Positions 24,998-33,216 of a stretch of DNA of 43,723 bases are shown in pieces. The stretch is from the NCBI GenBank assembly GCA_934130175.1, contig CAKOXP010000013.1, positions 1-43,723 of the forward strand. Reading direction: 5' to 3'. Position 1 is the first letter of the stretch. The number at the start of each line of letters is the position of its first letter. This DNA is from an uncultured Bacilli bacterium (GTDB lineage: Bacteria > Bacillota_I > Bacilli_A > RF39 > UBA660). The notes under the pieces were generated by a model, which worked only from the letters and a program-made list of their open reading frames with translations, ran no database searches and was not told where the DNA came from. The position numbers and the translations under genes are program-made.

Positions 24998-26692
24998 ATG
25001 GCAGGAGGAAATGATAAATACCATGCTAATCGTAATGATAATGGTATTAACAATAACGAAAATGAAGCTAGTGACTCTAGTAAAAAGGCAGCAAAAGTGG
25101 CAGCTAAAGGGGCTGCCAATTATTTTACTGGAGGAAAAGGCGGAGCTCTTGTTGATAAACTTGCTGATACAAAATTAGGAAATGAAGTTCTTAATAAAGC
25201 AGGGAAAGTAATAGATAAAAATCCAGGATTAAAAAAAGCTACTGATAAATTGAATGATACTGGTGTTTTGGATGCTGCTGATAAAGGTCTTTCAGCAATG
25301 GGAAAAGATGGAGGTAATATCACTACTGTTCCTACTAATCCTAATAGTATTAGTAATAATAACATTGGTACTGATTCAGAAGCAAAAATGGGATTTAAAG
25401 ATAAATCTATGGGCTCATTTTTTGGTAATAAAAAAGGTAAAAAGAATGGTTCTAATAGTATTAACTCATCTTTAGATGAAGAATCAGAAACAGACGAAGA
25501 ATCATCTTCTACTTCAATTGCTGGAACTGTTGAATTACCAAAATTTATGTCCTTAAAACTGAAAATAGTGATAGCTATTGTTGGTTTCTTTATTTTTATT
25601 ATTCTTTCAGTCATAGTAATACTTACAGATGAATTTGGTAAAGATAAAATTGACTCTGATAATGCAACTGCATGTAGTACAATTTCTATGAAATCAACAA
25701 CTTTGTCTGAGACTGAATTTACAGAATTATTAAAAGCTAAACAAAACCTTGGTTCTGGTTATAGAATTTTTTATCAGAATGCAAGTACAATATATAACCT
25801 ATCTGTTAATAACAACATTAATCCTGAAATGGTTGTTTTAAGAGCGGTTAGTGAAGGATTTAGTCCAGGTACAACTCATAATAATTACTGGGGACTAGGT
25901 TGTACTAATACTGGTGGTATAACTGCTTGTGCAAGATATCCATCTTTCTCAGAAGGAGTATTAGGATATATAAAAAATATTTCTAAATATGATACTGTTA
26001 CTAATATGATGAGTAAATATGCATATATTGGTAGTTATTGGTATAGTCCAGGTAATTCAGGATTAGGTGGTTGTTATTATTACCCATATATAAAAAAGTA
26101 TTTAAGTCCGGAAAGATCTTCACAAGTAGAAGCAGCTTGCTCTAAAAGTTGTTCTGATTCAAGTTGTCTAAAAACTACAGATGAAGACCAAAATGCTTAT
26201 GCTTCATGGCAAGTTGAAAAGATGGTCAATACTAGAAAAACAGTCTTTAATATAGAAGAAGATAAATGTGATTCTGCACCTGTTGCAAGTAGTGGAAATG
26301 GTTCAGAAATAGCTAACTATGCTATTTCAACATTTGATAGTTTTTCATATAGTCAAGCTGATAGAATGGGGCAATCAGCAGTTGACTGTTCCTCACTTGT
26401 ATGGAGAACATATAACCACTTTGGTATAAATTTTGGTACTAAAAATTATGCTCCAACAGCTCAAGGTGAATATAGTTGGTGTAAAAGTAACAATAAAATA
26501 GTATCTGAAAATGATTTACAATCAGGAGATTTGATTTTCTGGAATCATGGCACTTCTGAAATGCAACACGTTGCTATTTATGTTGGTAATAATAAACAAT
26601 TTGCTGCTCGTTCATCAAGATATGCACAACCTGATCAAGTAAGTGTAACTAGCTATTATAAAGGTTCTGGTAATAGTTTCTGTAGACCATGA
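24998..26692 (+). CDS. VirB1-like bifunctional peptidoglycan hydrolase (GH73-like plus NlpC/P60)
   Basis: 564 residues from the ATG at 24998 (AGGTG upstream; a GTG at 24989 is less likely). A long Lys/Ala/Gly/Asn-rich N-terminal part (1-187) is cytoplasmic, one membrane helix spans about 188-210, and two extracellular enzyme domains follow. About 235-385 resembles a glucosaminidase/lytic domain (PEMVVLRAVSEGF with Glu286; NNYWGLG). About 433-564 is NlpC/P60 with Cys464 in DCSSLVW and His524 in QHVAIYVG. Such two-domain enzymes (CwlT/VirB1 type) open the wall for the T4SS channel. Eight extra cysteines lie between the domains. It sits directly after VirB4. Confidence 0.86.
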   Translation: MAGGNDKYHANRNDNGINNNENEASDSSKKAAKVAAKGAANYFTGGKGGALVDKLADTKLGNEVLNKAGKVIDKNPGLKKATDKLNDTGVLDAADKGLSAMGKDGGNITTVPTNPNSISNNNIGTDSEAKMGFKDKSMGSFFGNKKGKKNGSNSINSSLDEESETDEESSSTSIAGTVELPKFMSLKLKIVIAIVGFFIFIILSVIVILTDEFGKDKIDSDNATACSTISMKSTTLSETEFTELLKAKQNLGSGYRIFYQNASTIYNLSVNNNINPEMVVLRAVSEGFSPGTTHNNYWGLGCTNTGGITACARYPSFSEGVLGYIKNISKYDTVTNMMSKYAYIGSYWYSPGNSGLGGCYYYPYIKKYLSPERSSQVEAACSKSCSDSSCLKTTDEDQNAYASWQVEKMVNTRKTVFNIEEDKCDSAPVASSGNGSEIANYAISTFDSFSYSQADRMGQSAVDCSSLVWRTYNHFGINFGTKNYAPTAQGEYSWCKSNNKIVSENDLQSGDLIFWNHGTSEMQHVAIYVGNNKQFAARSSRYAQPDQVSVTSYYKGSGNSFCRP

Positions 26693-26713
26693 TAATGAAG
26701 GGAAATGATCAAA

Positions 26714-27490
26714 ATGAAAAGAAGAGAAATGATAGTTTTTATAGTTTTAATAGTTAGTTGTTTATTAATAATCTTTTGCTATTTTACATTTGTTAAAAAA
26801 AAGGAAGACAAAAGTCAGGAAAGATTCTATATGGTTATAGATAATGTAGCAAACCTTATGTATACAGATAATTCTTGGTTTTATACTACTAGTTTTGAAG
26901 TGGAGAAACAAACTAATTATGAGACATACTCTTATAATAATTATTTAGGTAAAAATAATTTAGAATATGTCAATGCTTGGAATTTATTTGATAAAAATAA
27001 AAACTTTGTTAATTATAAAGATAGTTTATTTGCTTATTCAGATAATTCTAATATAAAAAAGATTAATACAAATATTAGGAATATAACTGAAATAGAAAAG
27101 CAAGAAATAATTTCCAATTTTCATTATGATGACTTTAATTATCTATTATCAAATGAAGTAATAGATATTGATTTAGATGATGATGGGGTTATGGATAAAA
27201 TAGTTTGTGTTTCAAATACAAATGAAAATAAAAATCTAAAGAATAAATATTATAATTTAATATATATAAAATTAAATGATAAAATTATTAAAGTAATAAA
27301 TGAAAATTCGAAAAATTATGATATACTACGTACAGATATTTATGATCTATCATATTTCTTTTCACTTGATAAAACAAAATATTTTATTATAAAGAAGACA
27401 AATAATGTTATTTCTGATTCACTAACTGAAGAAATTTCTTTATATAATTATACTAACATCAATGAAATAAAAAAAGTAAAAATAAATTAA
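26714..27490 (+). CDS. Membrane-anchored protein of unknown function in the T4SS operon
   Basis: 258 residues from the ATG at 26714, which is 11 bases after AAGGG; an in-frame ATG at 26705 is only two bases from that site. One N-terminal membrane helix (about residues 7-24) with a Cys in it and the remainder extracellular. The motif DIDLDDDGVMDKIV (residues about 155-168) resembles an EF-hand-like or dockerin-like Ca-binding loop. Size and topology (short cytoplasmic tail, one helix, about 230 outer residues) are those expected for a VirB8-like subunit, which is otherwise missing here, but I see no sequence motif that proves it. No family recognised. Confidence 0.6.
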   Translation: MKRREMIVFIVLIVSCLLIIFCYFTFVKKKEDKSQERFYMVIDNVANLMYTDNSWFYTTSFEVEKQTNYETYSYNNYLGKNNLEYVNAWNLFDKNKNFVNYKDSLFAYSDNSNIKKINTNIRNITEIEKQEIISNFHYDDFNYLLSNEVIDIDLDDDGVMDKIVCVSNTNENKNLKNKYYNLIYIKLNDKIIKVINENSKNYDILRTDIYDLSYFFSLDKTKYFIIKKTNNVISDSLTEEISLYNYTNINEIKKVKIN

Positions 27491-27524
27491 TTTCAATTTG
27501 AAATAGAAACTTATATATTATATA

Positions 27525-27533
27525 TGTTATAAT
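27525..27533 (+). promoter_or_regulatory. Extended -10 promoter before the coupling protein
   Basis: TGTTATAAT (27525-27533) is a perfect extended -10 element, 27 bases before the ATG at 27561. No good -35 lies at 17 bases (AGAAAC); a TTGAAA occurs further up at 27498-27503. It would give the coupling protein and the following gene their own transcript. Confidence 0.5.
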
Positions 27534-27560
27534 ATATGATGAGAGAAAGAAGTGAGCTTT

Positions 27561-29696
27561 ATGAAATTGAAAATTAGAGTAGATTCTGAAGATTTATTGT
27601 TATTTGGAATTTTTGCAATATTCTTATTATTCGTAGTAGCTATAGCAGTTGCAAATTTATCTTCTTTAGCAACAGATGGATTTTTTTCGGGTATTAATCC
27701 ATTACCTGCTTTTAGTAGTGATAATATTGCAACAACTATTGTATTTTACTTATTATGTTTATTTGCCTTAATTGTTAGCGTTAGCTCTAAAATATTTGAG
27801 TTTGATAAAGGCGTTGGTATTACAACAAACAAAAAGGATAAAGGTTATAGTAGATGGGCTAAAGAAAAAGAAATGAAGGAAGAACTTTCAATGATAACTC
27901 CGTTACAAGAAAAATCAAATGTTGCTGGAGTTCCATTGATTTTAAAAGATGAAGAAGCATGGATTGATAACAGCGAATATCATACATTAGTTATTGGTGC
28001 TACTGGTTCTGGTAAAACTCAGACTGTAATTAAACCTACAGTTAAGTTCTTAGCTAAAGCAGGAGAAAGTATGATTATAACAGATCCTAAGGGTGAAATT
28101 TATGAAAGTACTGGTGAAATGCTTCGTAGTAAAGGATATCAGATATTATTATTAAACTTTCGTGATCCTCAAAATGGTAACGCTTGGAATCCAATGTCTT
28201 TACCATATGAAATATATAAATCTGGCAAACAAGATAAAGCAATAGAGTTACTAGATGATTTAGCATTAAATATTCTTTATGATGAATCAAATGCTAATGC
28301 AGATCCTTTCTGGGAAAAAACTTCAGCTGATTATTTTTCAGGACTTGCTTTGGGATTATTTGAAGATGCAAAAGCAGATGAAATTAATATTAATAGTATT
28401 AACTTAATGAGTACAGTTGGAGAAGATAAATTTGGTGGTTCAACTTATATTAAGGAATACTTTGGAGCTAAAGATCCTGCATCAGCTGCTGCAATTAACG
28501 CTTTCGGTACTATAACAGCACCATCTGAAACTAAGGGCTCAATTCTTTCAGTCTTTAAGCAAAAAGTAAAACTTTTTGCATCACGCGAAAACTTAAGTGA
28601 GATGTTATCTCATAGCGATATAGATTTAGCATCTATTGGTAAGAAGAAAACAGCAGTATTTATTGTTATCCAAGATGAAAAGAAAACATATCATTCACTT
28701 GTTACAATTTTATTAAAGCAAATTTATGAGACTTTAATTGATGTTGCTCAAAAAAATGGCGGTAAACTTCCTATTAGAACTAATTTCTTATTAGATGAGT
28801 TTGCTAATATGCCACCTTTGAAAGATGTTACAACCATGATTACAGCAGCTCGTTCTCGTCAAATTAGATTTACAATGATTATTCAAAATTTTGCTCAGTT
28901 AAATAAAGTTTATGGAAAAGAAGACGCTGAAACTATTAAGGGTAACTGTGGAAATATTATTTACCTAATTAGTACAGAACTTGCAGCTCTAGAGGAAATC
29001 TCTAAGATGTGTGGTGAAGTCAAAAGTAAAAAAGATGATAAAACAGCATCAACTCCACTTGTTACAATCTCAGATTTACAACGTATGAAACAATTTGAAA
29101 CTATTATACTACGTATGAGAAAACAACCATTTAAAACAAAAATGACACCAGATTTTAAGATAGATTGGGGTAAGAAATATCCAAAAGCAACTTATCCAAC
29201 ACGAGATAAAGAAGAGGTTCATACGTTTGATATAAAAGAATTTGTTAAAGCAGAGAAGAAGAAAAAATTATTAGAGATGATGAATGCTACAGATAACGAT
29301 AGTGGTATACCAAATATTCCTAACTCACCATTTTCTGGTAATGGTTTATTCGGTGAAATGCCTAAAATGCCAGTAGGTGGTATGAATCCTTTTAATGAAA
29401 TGTCTCACAGACCTAATAAAGAAATAAATAAAATAGATTCAGGAGTATCAGATTTCAATGTTGATGAACTTGTTAAAAAGATAGATGCTAAAATAGCTGA
29501 ATTAGAAGAAGAAGAAAAAAGAAATAAAAAGGAACAAGAAGAGAAAAGGAAATCAGATAATTTAGAAGTAATTGGTGATAAAGAATCAGAGCTTCTTCAT
29601 ACTAATCCAAAGGAAAAAGAAAAACCTAACACAAATATTACATTAGATGATGATGATGATGACGATGAATTCTTTGATGATTTTTTTGATAATTAA
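27561..29696 (+). CDS. VirD4/TraG-like T4SS coupling ATPase
   Basis: 711 residues from the ATG at 27561. Two N-terminal membrane helices (about 12-33 and 58-74) precede the ATPase domain with Walker A GATGSGKT (146-153) and Walker B NFLLDEFAN (408-416), the hallmarks of Gram-positive TraG/VirD4 coupling proteins. MITAARSRQIRFTMIIQNF after the Walker B motif is also typical. These proteins recruit DNA-protein or protein substrates to the T4SS. The C-terminal 150 residues are hydrophilic, with a Glu/Lys helix and an acidic end of seven consecutive Asp followed by EFFDDFFDN. Acidic tails of coupling proteins often bind substrates. No relaxase gene is present in the window. Confidence 0.92.
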   Translation: MKLKIRVDSEDLLLFGIFAIFLLFVVAIAVANLSSLATDGFFSGINPLPAFSSDNIATTIVFYLLCLFALIVSVSSKIFEFDKGVGITTNKKDKGYSRWAKEKEMKEELSMITPLQEKSNVAGVPLILKDEEAWIDNSEYHTLVIGATGSGKTQTVIKPTVKFLAKAGESMIITDPKGEIYESTGEMLRSKGYQILLLNFRDPQNGNAWNPMSLPYEIYKSGKQDKAIELLDDLALNILYDESNANADPFWEKTSADYFSGLALGLFEDAKADEININSINLMSTVGEDKFGGSTYIKEYFGAKDPASAAAINAFGTITAPSETKGSILSVFKQKVKLFASRENLSEMLSHSDIDLASIGKKKTAVFIVIQDEKKTYHSLVTILLKQIYETLIDVAQKNGGKLPIRTNFLLDEFANMPPLKDVTTMITAARSRQIRFTMIIQNFAQLNKVYGKEDAETIKGNCGNIIYLISTELAALEEISKMCGEVKSKKDDKTASTPLVTISDLQRMKQFETIILRMRKQPFKTKMTPDFKIDWGKKYPKATYPTRDKEEVHTFDIKEFVKAEKKKKLLEMMNATDNDSGIPNIPNSPFSGNGLFGEMPKMPVGGMNPFNEMSHRPNKEINKIDSGVSDFNVDELVKKIDAKIAELEEEEKRNKKEQEEKRKSDNLEVIGDKESELLHTNPKEKEKPNTNITLDDDDDDDEFFDDFFDN

Positions 29697-29714
29697 ATGA
29701 AATGAGGTACAGGT

Positions 29715-30968
29715 ATGAATAATAAGAATGAACTTACTTCAAATAAAGAAGAAACTTTAGATAATGAAGTAGACACTGTTAATGAAGAAAATTTAGAACA
29801 AAAAGAAAATAAGGAAACTAATGATTCAGGTAACAGCAATGAATTCAGAGAAAAAATAATCAAAATGTTTGGTATTGTAATTATAGCTCTAGTAGTTGTT
29901 CTATTTGTTGGTTTTATAATTTCTTTATTTTCACATAAAAAATATACTTATGCAGATGTAGAAGATGTAATGAAAGATGCAGCTATTGCTTATTTTAAAG
30001 ATAACAAAAATAAGTTACCAAAAAGTTCAGAAATAGTAGAAATAGATTCAAATGTTTTGGCAAATAATAAATACATGAAAACACTGGATAAGTATTTAAA
30101 AAATAAAGAGTGTAGTGGGAAGGTATCTGTAGAAAAAGCTGATAGTAAATCATATAGCTATACATCAAAATTAAGTTGTAGTGATTATACTACGACAAAA
30201 TTATATGCTGAAGTTACTAAGTCAGATAATATAGTAACAGATGGATATGGATTATATAAATCAAACAACGAATATGTCTATCGTGGTAGTAAAGTCAATA
30301 ATTATGTACGTTTTAGTGATTCTGACAAGCTATGGAGAATTGTAAGAGTGACATCTAATAATGAAATTGTTTTAATTAGTGAAGATAAAACTAAAAATTC
30401 ATTTTCATGGGATGAAAGATATAATTCACAATATGATAATAATTATGGAATTAATACTTATAAAAACAGTAGTATATTTGAAGTTATGAAAAAGTTATAT
30501 TCAAATACTTTAAATAGTGATGAAGAAAATTACTATAATAACGAAGAAACTGACATTTTAACAGATGAAGAAAAAACTAAAATAGTAAAGTTTAATGTTT
30601 GTGTTGGACAAAGAGGAAATTTAGATACAACAAAAGATGGATCAAGTGAATGTGCAACAGTAGATAGTACAAAGATGTCATTGCTTTCTGTATATGATTT
30701 CATGAATGCTTCACTTGATTCAAATTGTAACTCAACTGAAAAACCTGATTGTCAAAATTATAATTATTTAGTGACCAATTATAATTATTGGTTGGCAAAT
30801 GGATCATTAGAAAATTCTAGCAAAGTATACAGGGTTACATCTTATGGATATCTTCAAGCTTCATATGCAAATATTGAATCATATATTAGACCTGTAATTC
30901 ATTTATCAGAAAATACAATGTTAGAAAAAGGAAAAGGTACAAAAAGTGATCCCTATGTAGTAAGGTAG
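29715..30968 (+). CDS. Membrane-anchored surface protein, paralogue of the first gene
   Basis: 417 residues. A Glu/Asn-rich cytoplasmic tail (1-48) leads into a membrane helix (about 49-70). The domain after it (AIAYFKDNKNKLP, then two Cys) matches the same domain of the gene at 193. Then follows one copy of the module with a VRFSDSDKLWRIVRV core and the ending GKGTKSDPYVV, which matches the two modules there. The module is like DUF6273-type repeats seen in Firmicute surface proteins, but I cannot confirm the family. It closes the T4SS-like region 18 bases after the coupling protein, which makes the two paralogues the outer borders of the whole locus. Ribosome site GAGGT. Confidence 0.68.
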   Translation: MNNKNELTSNKEETLDNEVDTVNEENLEQKENKETNDSGNSNEFREKIIKMFGIVIIALVVVLFVGFIISLFSHKKYTYADVEDVMKDAAIAYFKDNKNKLPKSSEIVEIDSNVLANNKYMKTLDKYLKNKECSGKVSVEKADSKSYSYTSKLSCSDYTTTKLYAEVTKSDNIVTDGYGLYKSNNEYVYRGSKVNNYVRFSDSDKLWRIVRVTSNNEIVLISEDKTKNSFSWDERYNSQYDNNYGINTYKNSSIFEVMKKLYSNTLNSDEENYYNNEETDILTDEEKTKIVKFNVCVGQRGNLDTTKDGSSECATVDSTKMSLLSVYDFMNASLDSNCNSTEKPDCQNYNYLVTNYNYWLANGSLENSSKVYRVTSYGYLQASYANIESYIRPVIHLSENTMLEKGKGTKSDPYVVR

Positions 30969-31025
30969 TACTTATGTAATTACTTTAAATTTTAACTTTT
31001 CATATATTATATTGAGGTGTAGTAT

Positions 31026-31325
31026 GTGAATAAACAAATAGATTCCTATAGTTTGAGAAGGTTGTTAAAAACAAGTAATATCAACTTAATTGATATTAGA
31101 CCTTCATACATATATTCTTCTGGAACAATAGGAAATGCTAAAAATATTCCTGCAAATTACTTGATGACTAATCCTACAGATTATTTAAATAAAAATGATG
31201 AATACTACATATTTTGTAACTATGGAAATACTAGTACTAGAGTATGTAGTTATTTAGAAAAACTAGGATATAATGTTGTTAATGTAATTGATGGATATCA
31301 AGGTTATAAAGATAGTATCATGTGA
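31026..31325 (+). CDS. Rhodanese-domain protein
   Basis: 99 residues, GTG start at 31026 with GAGGTG about 7 bases upstream; the nearby ATG is out of frame. A single rhodanese domain: LIDIRPSYIYSSGTIGNAKNIP, then the active-site loop CNYGNTS with Cys64, then LGYNVVNVIDGYQGY. Single-domain rhodaneses move sulfane sulfur or act in thiol chemistry; the catalytic Cys is intact. It stands alone between a weak promoter region and a strong terminator and has no obvious functional tie to its neighbours. Confidence 0.88.
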   Translation: MNKQIDSYSLRRLLKTSNINLIDIRPSYIYSSGTIGNAKNIPANYLMTNPTDYLNKNDEYYIFCNYGNTSTRVCSYLEKLGYNVVNVIDGYQGYKDSIM

Positions 31326-31337
31326 TACTATCTTTTT
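31308..31337 (+). terminator. Terminator of the rhodanese gene
   Basis: AAAGATAGTATC (31308-31319) and GATACTATCTTT (31324-31335) form a 12-bp perfect stem with a four-base loop, followed by T to 31337. It overlaps the end of the coding region. Confidence 0.85.
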
Positions 31338-31485
31338 CATTATGTTCCAGGATAGGGACATAATAAAATCACCAACTATACGGGTAATGGTTGTAAATCG
31401 TATTTAAAATTGAACAAGAAGAAGATTATTATATATCTGAAAATAATGAAAACATCAAACTTGTATACTCCTAAACAAAAAAATA

Positions 31486-31494
31486 TGGTATAAT
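31486..31494 (+). promoter_or_regulatory. Extended -10 promoter of the HipA-like gene pair
   Basis: TGGTATAAT (31486-31494) is a perfect extended -10 element 30 bases before the ATG at 31525. No -35 match is seen at normal distance; TTGTAT lies 22 bases upstream. The rest of the 31338-31485 stretch contains no gene I can support. Confidence 0.5.
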
Positions 31495-31524
31495 TTAAAT
31501 AGAATAGGTAAGGTAGGTGAGTCT

Positions 31525-32379
31525 ATGGAAAAATATGAAATCAAAAAAGCAGGAATCGATTTTAGTTTTATACAAGATGAACCTATTGTTCGTGGATCAA
31601 GAAAAAAGATGTTAGCTATTAATAATAAACGGGAGATTGCAATGTTCAAATATGAACGTGAAGATTATGACTGCAGTGAAGCTTGCTCTGAAAAATTAGC
31701 ATATGAAATTGCAAAAATATTGAAGTATGATTGTGCAAAAATTGAATTGGCAGTTGATAACGATAATAAAATTGGAGTTTTAAACTATTATTTTTCTGAT
31801 AGATTTAATGCTCCTCATACTGATATTGTTGCATATTTAAATAAGGATACCAAAGAACGAAATAATTATTATACTATTTCAAATATTAAATCTGTATTAG
31901 ATGATATAGATATTGATCTGTTTAAAGATTTTATTAAGATAATGATTTTTGATGCACTAATAGGAGAACAAGATAGGCACGAGGAAAATTGGGGAATTAC
32001 AGAAAAGCAAGGGAAAAATTTTATTTCCCCATTATATGATAATGGAGATAGTTTACTAAGAGAGTTTAGAAATCCTGTAAATGCACAAAAATATTATGAT
32101 GGTATAAAAAATTTTAATGCATATATAGATAGAAGTCAGACAATAATATACAAGGAAGACAATAAAAGTAAGTATAAGCATTTTGAATTGATTAAATATT
32201 TATATGATAATTTTCCACAATATGTTATACCTGAAATTAATAATTTAAAGAAGCTTACTGATGAAATAATAGTAGAATTAGTAAATAAAATACCAGATGA
32301 ATTGTTGACTAATGAACATAAAAAATATATAATAATGTACTTAAACAAACGAAGAGAAATACTCTTAAATATAAAGTAA
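31525..32379 (+). CDS. HipA-like serine/threonine kinase
   Basis: 284 residues. The catalytic segment FDALIGEQDRHEENWGI gives Asp150, Arg151, His152 and Asn155, the HipA-type HRD-like motif (family form GNxDRHxxNxG), and PLYDNG gives Asp172 at the metal site. The length is that of the short, HipT/CtkA-like kinases rather than full-length HipA of about 440 residues, and the N-terminal subdomain found in HipA is not at its N-terminus. That subdomain appears to be encoded by the next gene. HipA/HipT toxins phosphorylate aminoacyl-tRNA synthetases and arrest growth; whether this one is a toxin or a housekeeping kinase cannot be read from sequence. Ribosome site AGGTGAG. Confidence 0.78.
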   Translation: MEKYEIKKAGIDFSFIQDEPIVRGSRKKMLAINNKREIAMFKYEREDYDCSEACSEKLAYEIAKILKYDCAKIELAVDNDNKIGVLNYYFSDRFNAPHTDIVAYLNKDTKERNNYYTISNIKSVLDDIDIDLFKDFIKIMIFDALIGEQDRHEENWGITEKQGKNFISPLYDNGDSLLREFRNPVNAQKYYDGIKNFNAYIDRSQTIIYKEDNKSKYKHFELIKYLYDNFPQYVIPEINNLKKLTDEIIVELVNKIPDELLTNEHKKYIIMYLNKRREILLNIK

Positions 32380-32394
32380 AAAGAGGTGATAGTA

Positions 32395-33075
32395 ATGAAA
32401 GAAGAATTATGGCTAATTTGGAAAGATTCCACTTCACGTAGAAGATATAAAATTGGATCATTAATTAAAGAGAATAATAGATATAGTTTTAATTATGTTA
32501 ATCCAGAATTAGATGATGCCAGAACAGTTGGATTTAAATATTTTCCAGGTTTTGAAGATTTAAAAAGATCATACGAGAGTGATACCTTATTTACAAATAT
32601 TTTGACAAGATTGCCAAATGAAACAAGGCCAGATTATTTAGAAATTTTAAATTGTTATAATTTAGAAAAAGACTCAGATGATTTTGATATTTTGAAGGCA
32701 ACTCGTGGAAGAGCATTAACAGATAACTATGAATTTGTTCCAGCTTTTGATCCAAGTAAGATTGAATTTGATGTTGCAGGGACAAGTCATTGCAGTGACG
32801 TAGAAGAATGTAAAAATTACCTTAAGGTTAATAAAAAACTATATTTAGATCCAGAACCTGAAAATTTAAAAGATCCGAATGCAATTAAAATTATTTTTAA
32901 AGAAAATGATAAATCATATCACTTAGGTTATGTGCCAAGGTATTATTGTAAAGAATTGTTAGCTGAACTTGAAAAAGGAACTCAATATTCTGCAATGATT
33001 CAAAGCTTAAATATAGAATCACAATTAAGTGATGAGAATATTACTGCTAATGTTAAGCTTATTCTTAACATTTAA
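32395..33075 (+). CDS. HipS-like/HIRAN-domain partner of the kinase
   Basis: 226 residues from the ATG at 32395 (AGAGGTGA upstream; in-frame GTG at 32386 overlaps that site). Residues 1-118 look like the HipA N-terminal subdomain, also known as the separate HipS protein: GSLIKENNRYSFNYV, FKYFPGFEDL, ATRGRALTDNYEFVP. Residues about 125-226 fit a HIRAN domain: FDVAGTSHC, then DPNAIKI and HLGYVPRYY. HIRAN domains are found with nucleic-acid processing proteins and in HipA-linked genes. It follows the kinase by 15 bases. In HipBST modules the HipS subunit is the antitoxin, so this could play that role. No DNA-binding HipB is encoded nearby. Confidence 0.72.
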   Translation: MKEELWLIWKDSTSRRRYKIGSLIKENNRYSFNYVNPELDDARTVGFKYFPGFEDLKRSYESDTLFTNILTRLPNETRPDYLEILNCYNLEKDSDDFDILKATRGRALTDNYEFVPAFDPSKIEFDVAGTSHCSDVEECKNYLKVNKKLYLDPEPENLKDPNAIKIIFKENDKSYHLGYVPRYYCKELLAELEKGTQYSAMIQSLNIESQLSDENITANVKLILNI

Positions 33076-33116
33076 TTAGTGCACATTTGTATGTGGTATT
33101 TTACTCTAATGAACGT

Positions 33117-33138
33117 GCCTCCGTTTTGGAGGCTTTTT
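33117..33138 (+). terminator. GC-rich terminator after the HipA-like pair
   Basis: GCCTCC (33117-33122) and GGAGGC (33128-33133) form a six-bp all-GC-type stem with a five-base loop and five T after it. Its GC content stands out from the surroundings. Confidence 0.85.
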
Positions 33139-33170
33139 AATGTAAACTTTTAATTAATTTAATGCATCAC

Positions 33171-33199
33171 TTTTAAAAATTATAATTTTATACTATAAT
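33171..33199 (+). promoter_or_regulatory. Probable promoter of the VTT-domain gene
   Basis: TATAAT (33194-33199) lies 17 bases before the ATG at 33217. The -35 position at 17 bases reads TTTTAA (33171-33176), a poor match. The -10 is good but the distance to the start codon is short. Confidence 0.4.
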
Positions 33200-33216
33200 A
33201 ATTAATAGGGTGATGC

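Noticed and set aside
193..30968. Integrative conjugative element
   Set aside because: VirB4, VirB6, PrgI, VirB1 and VirD4 homologues are present, but there is no relaxase, integrase, excisionase, oriT-like region or attachment repeat, and the T4SS set is merged with pilus genes. The flanks could still hold missing parts.
31338..31485. Short frame ending in IEQEEDYYISENNENIKLVYS as a gene remnant
   Set aside because: Only about 25 codons, no start or ribosome site, and no recognised relative; could be chance in AT-rich DNA.
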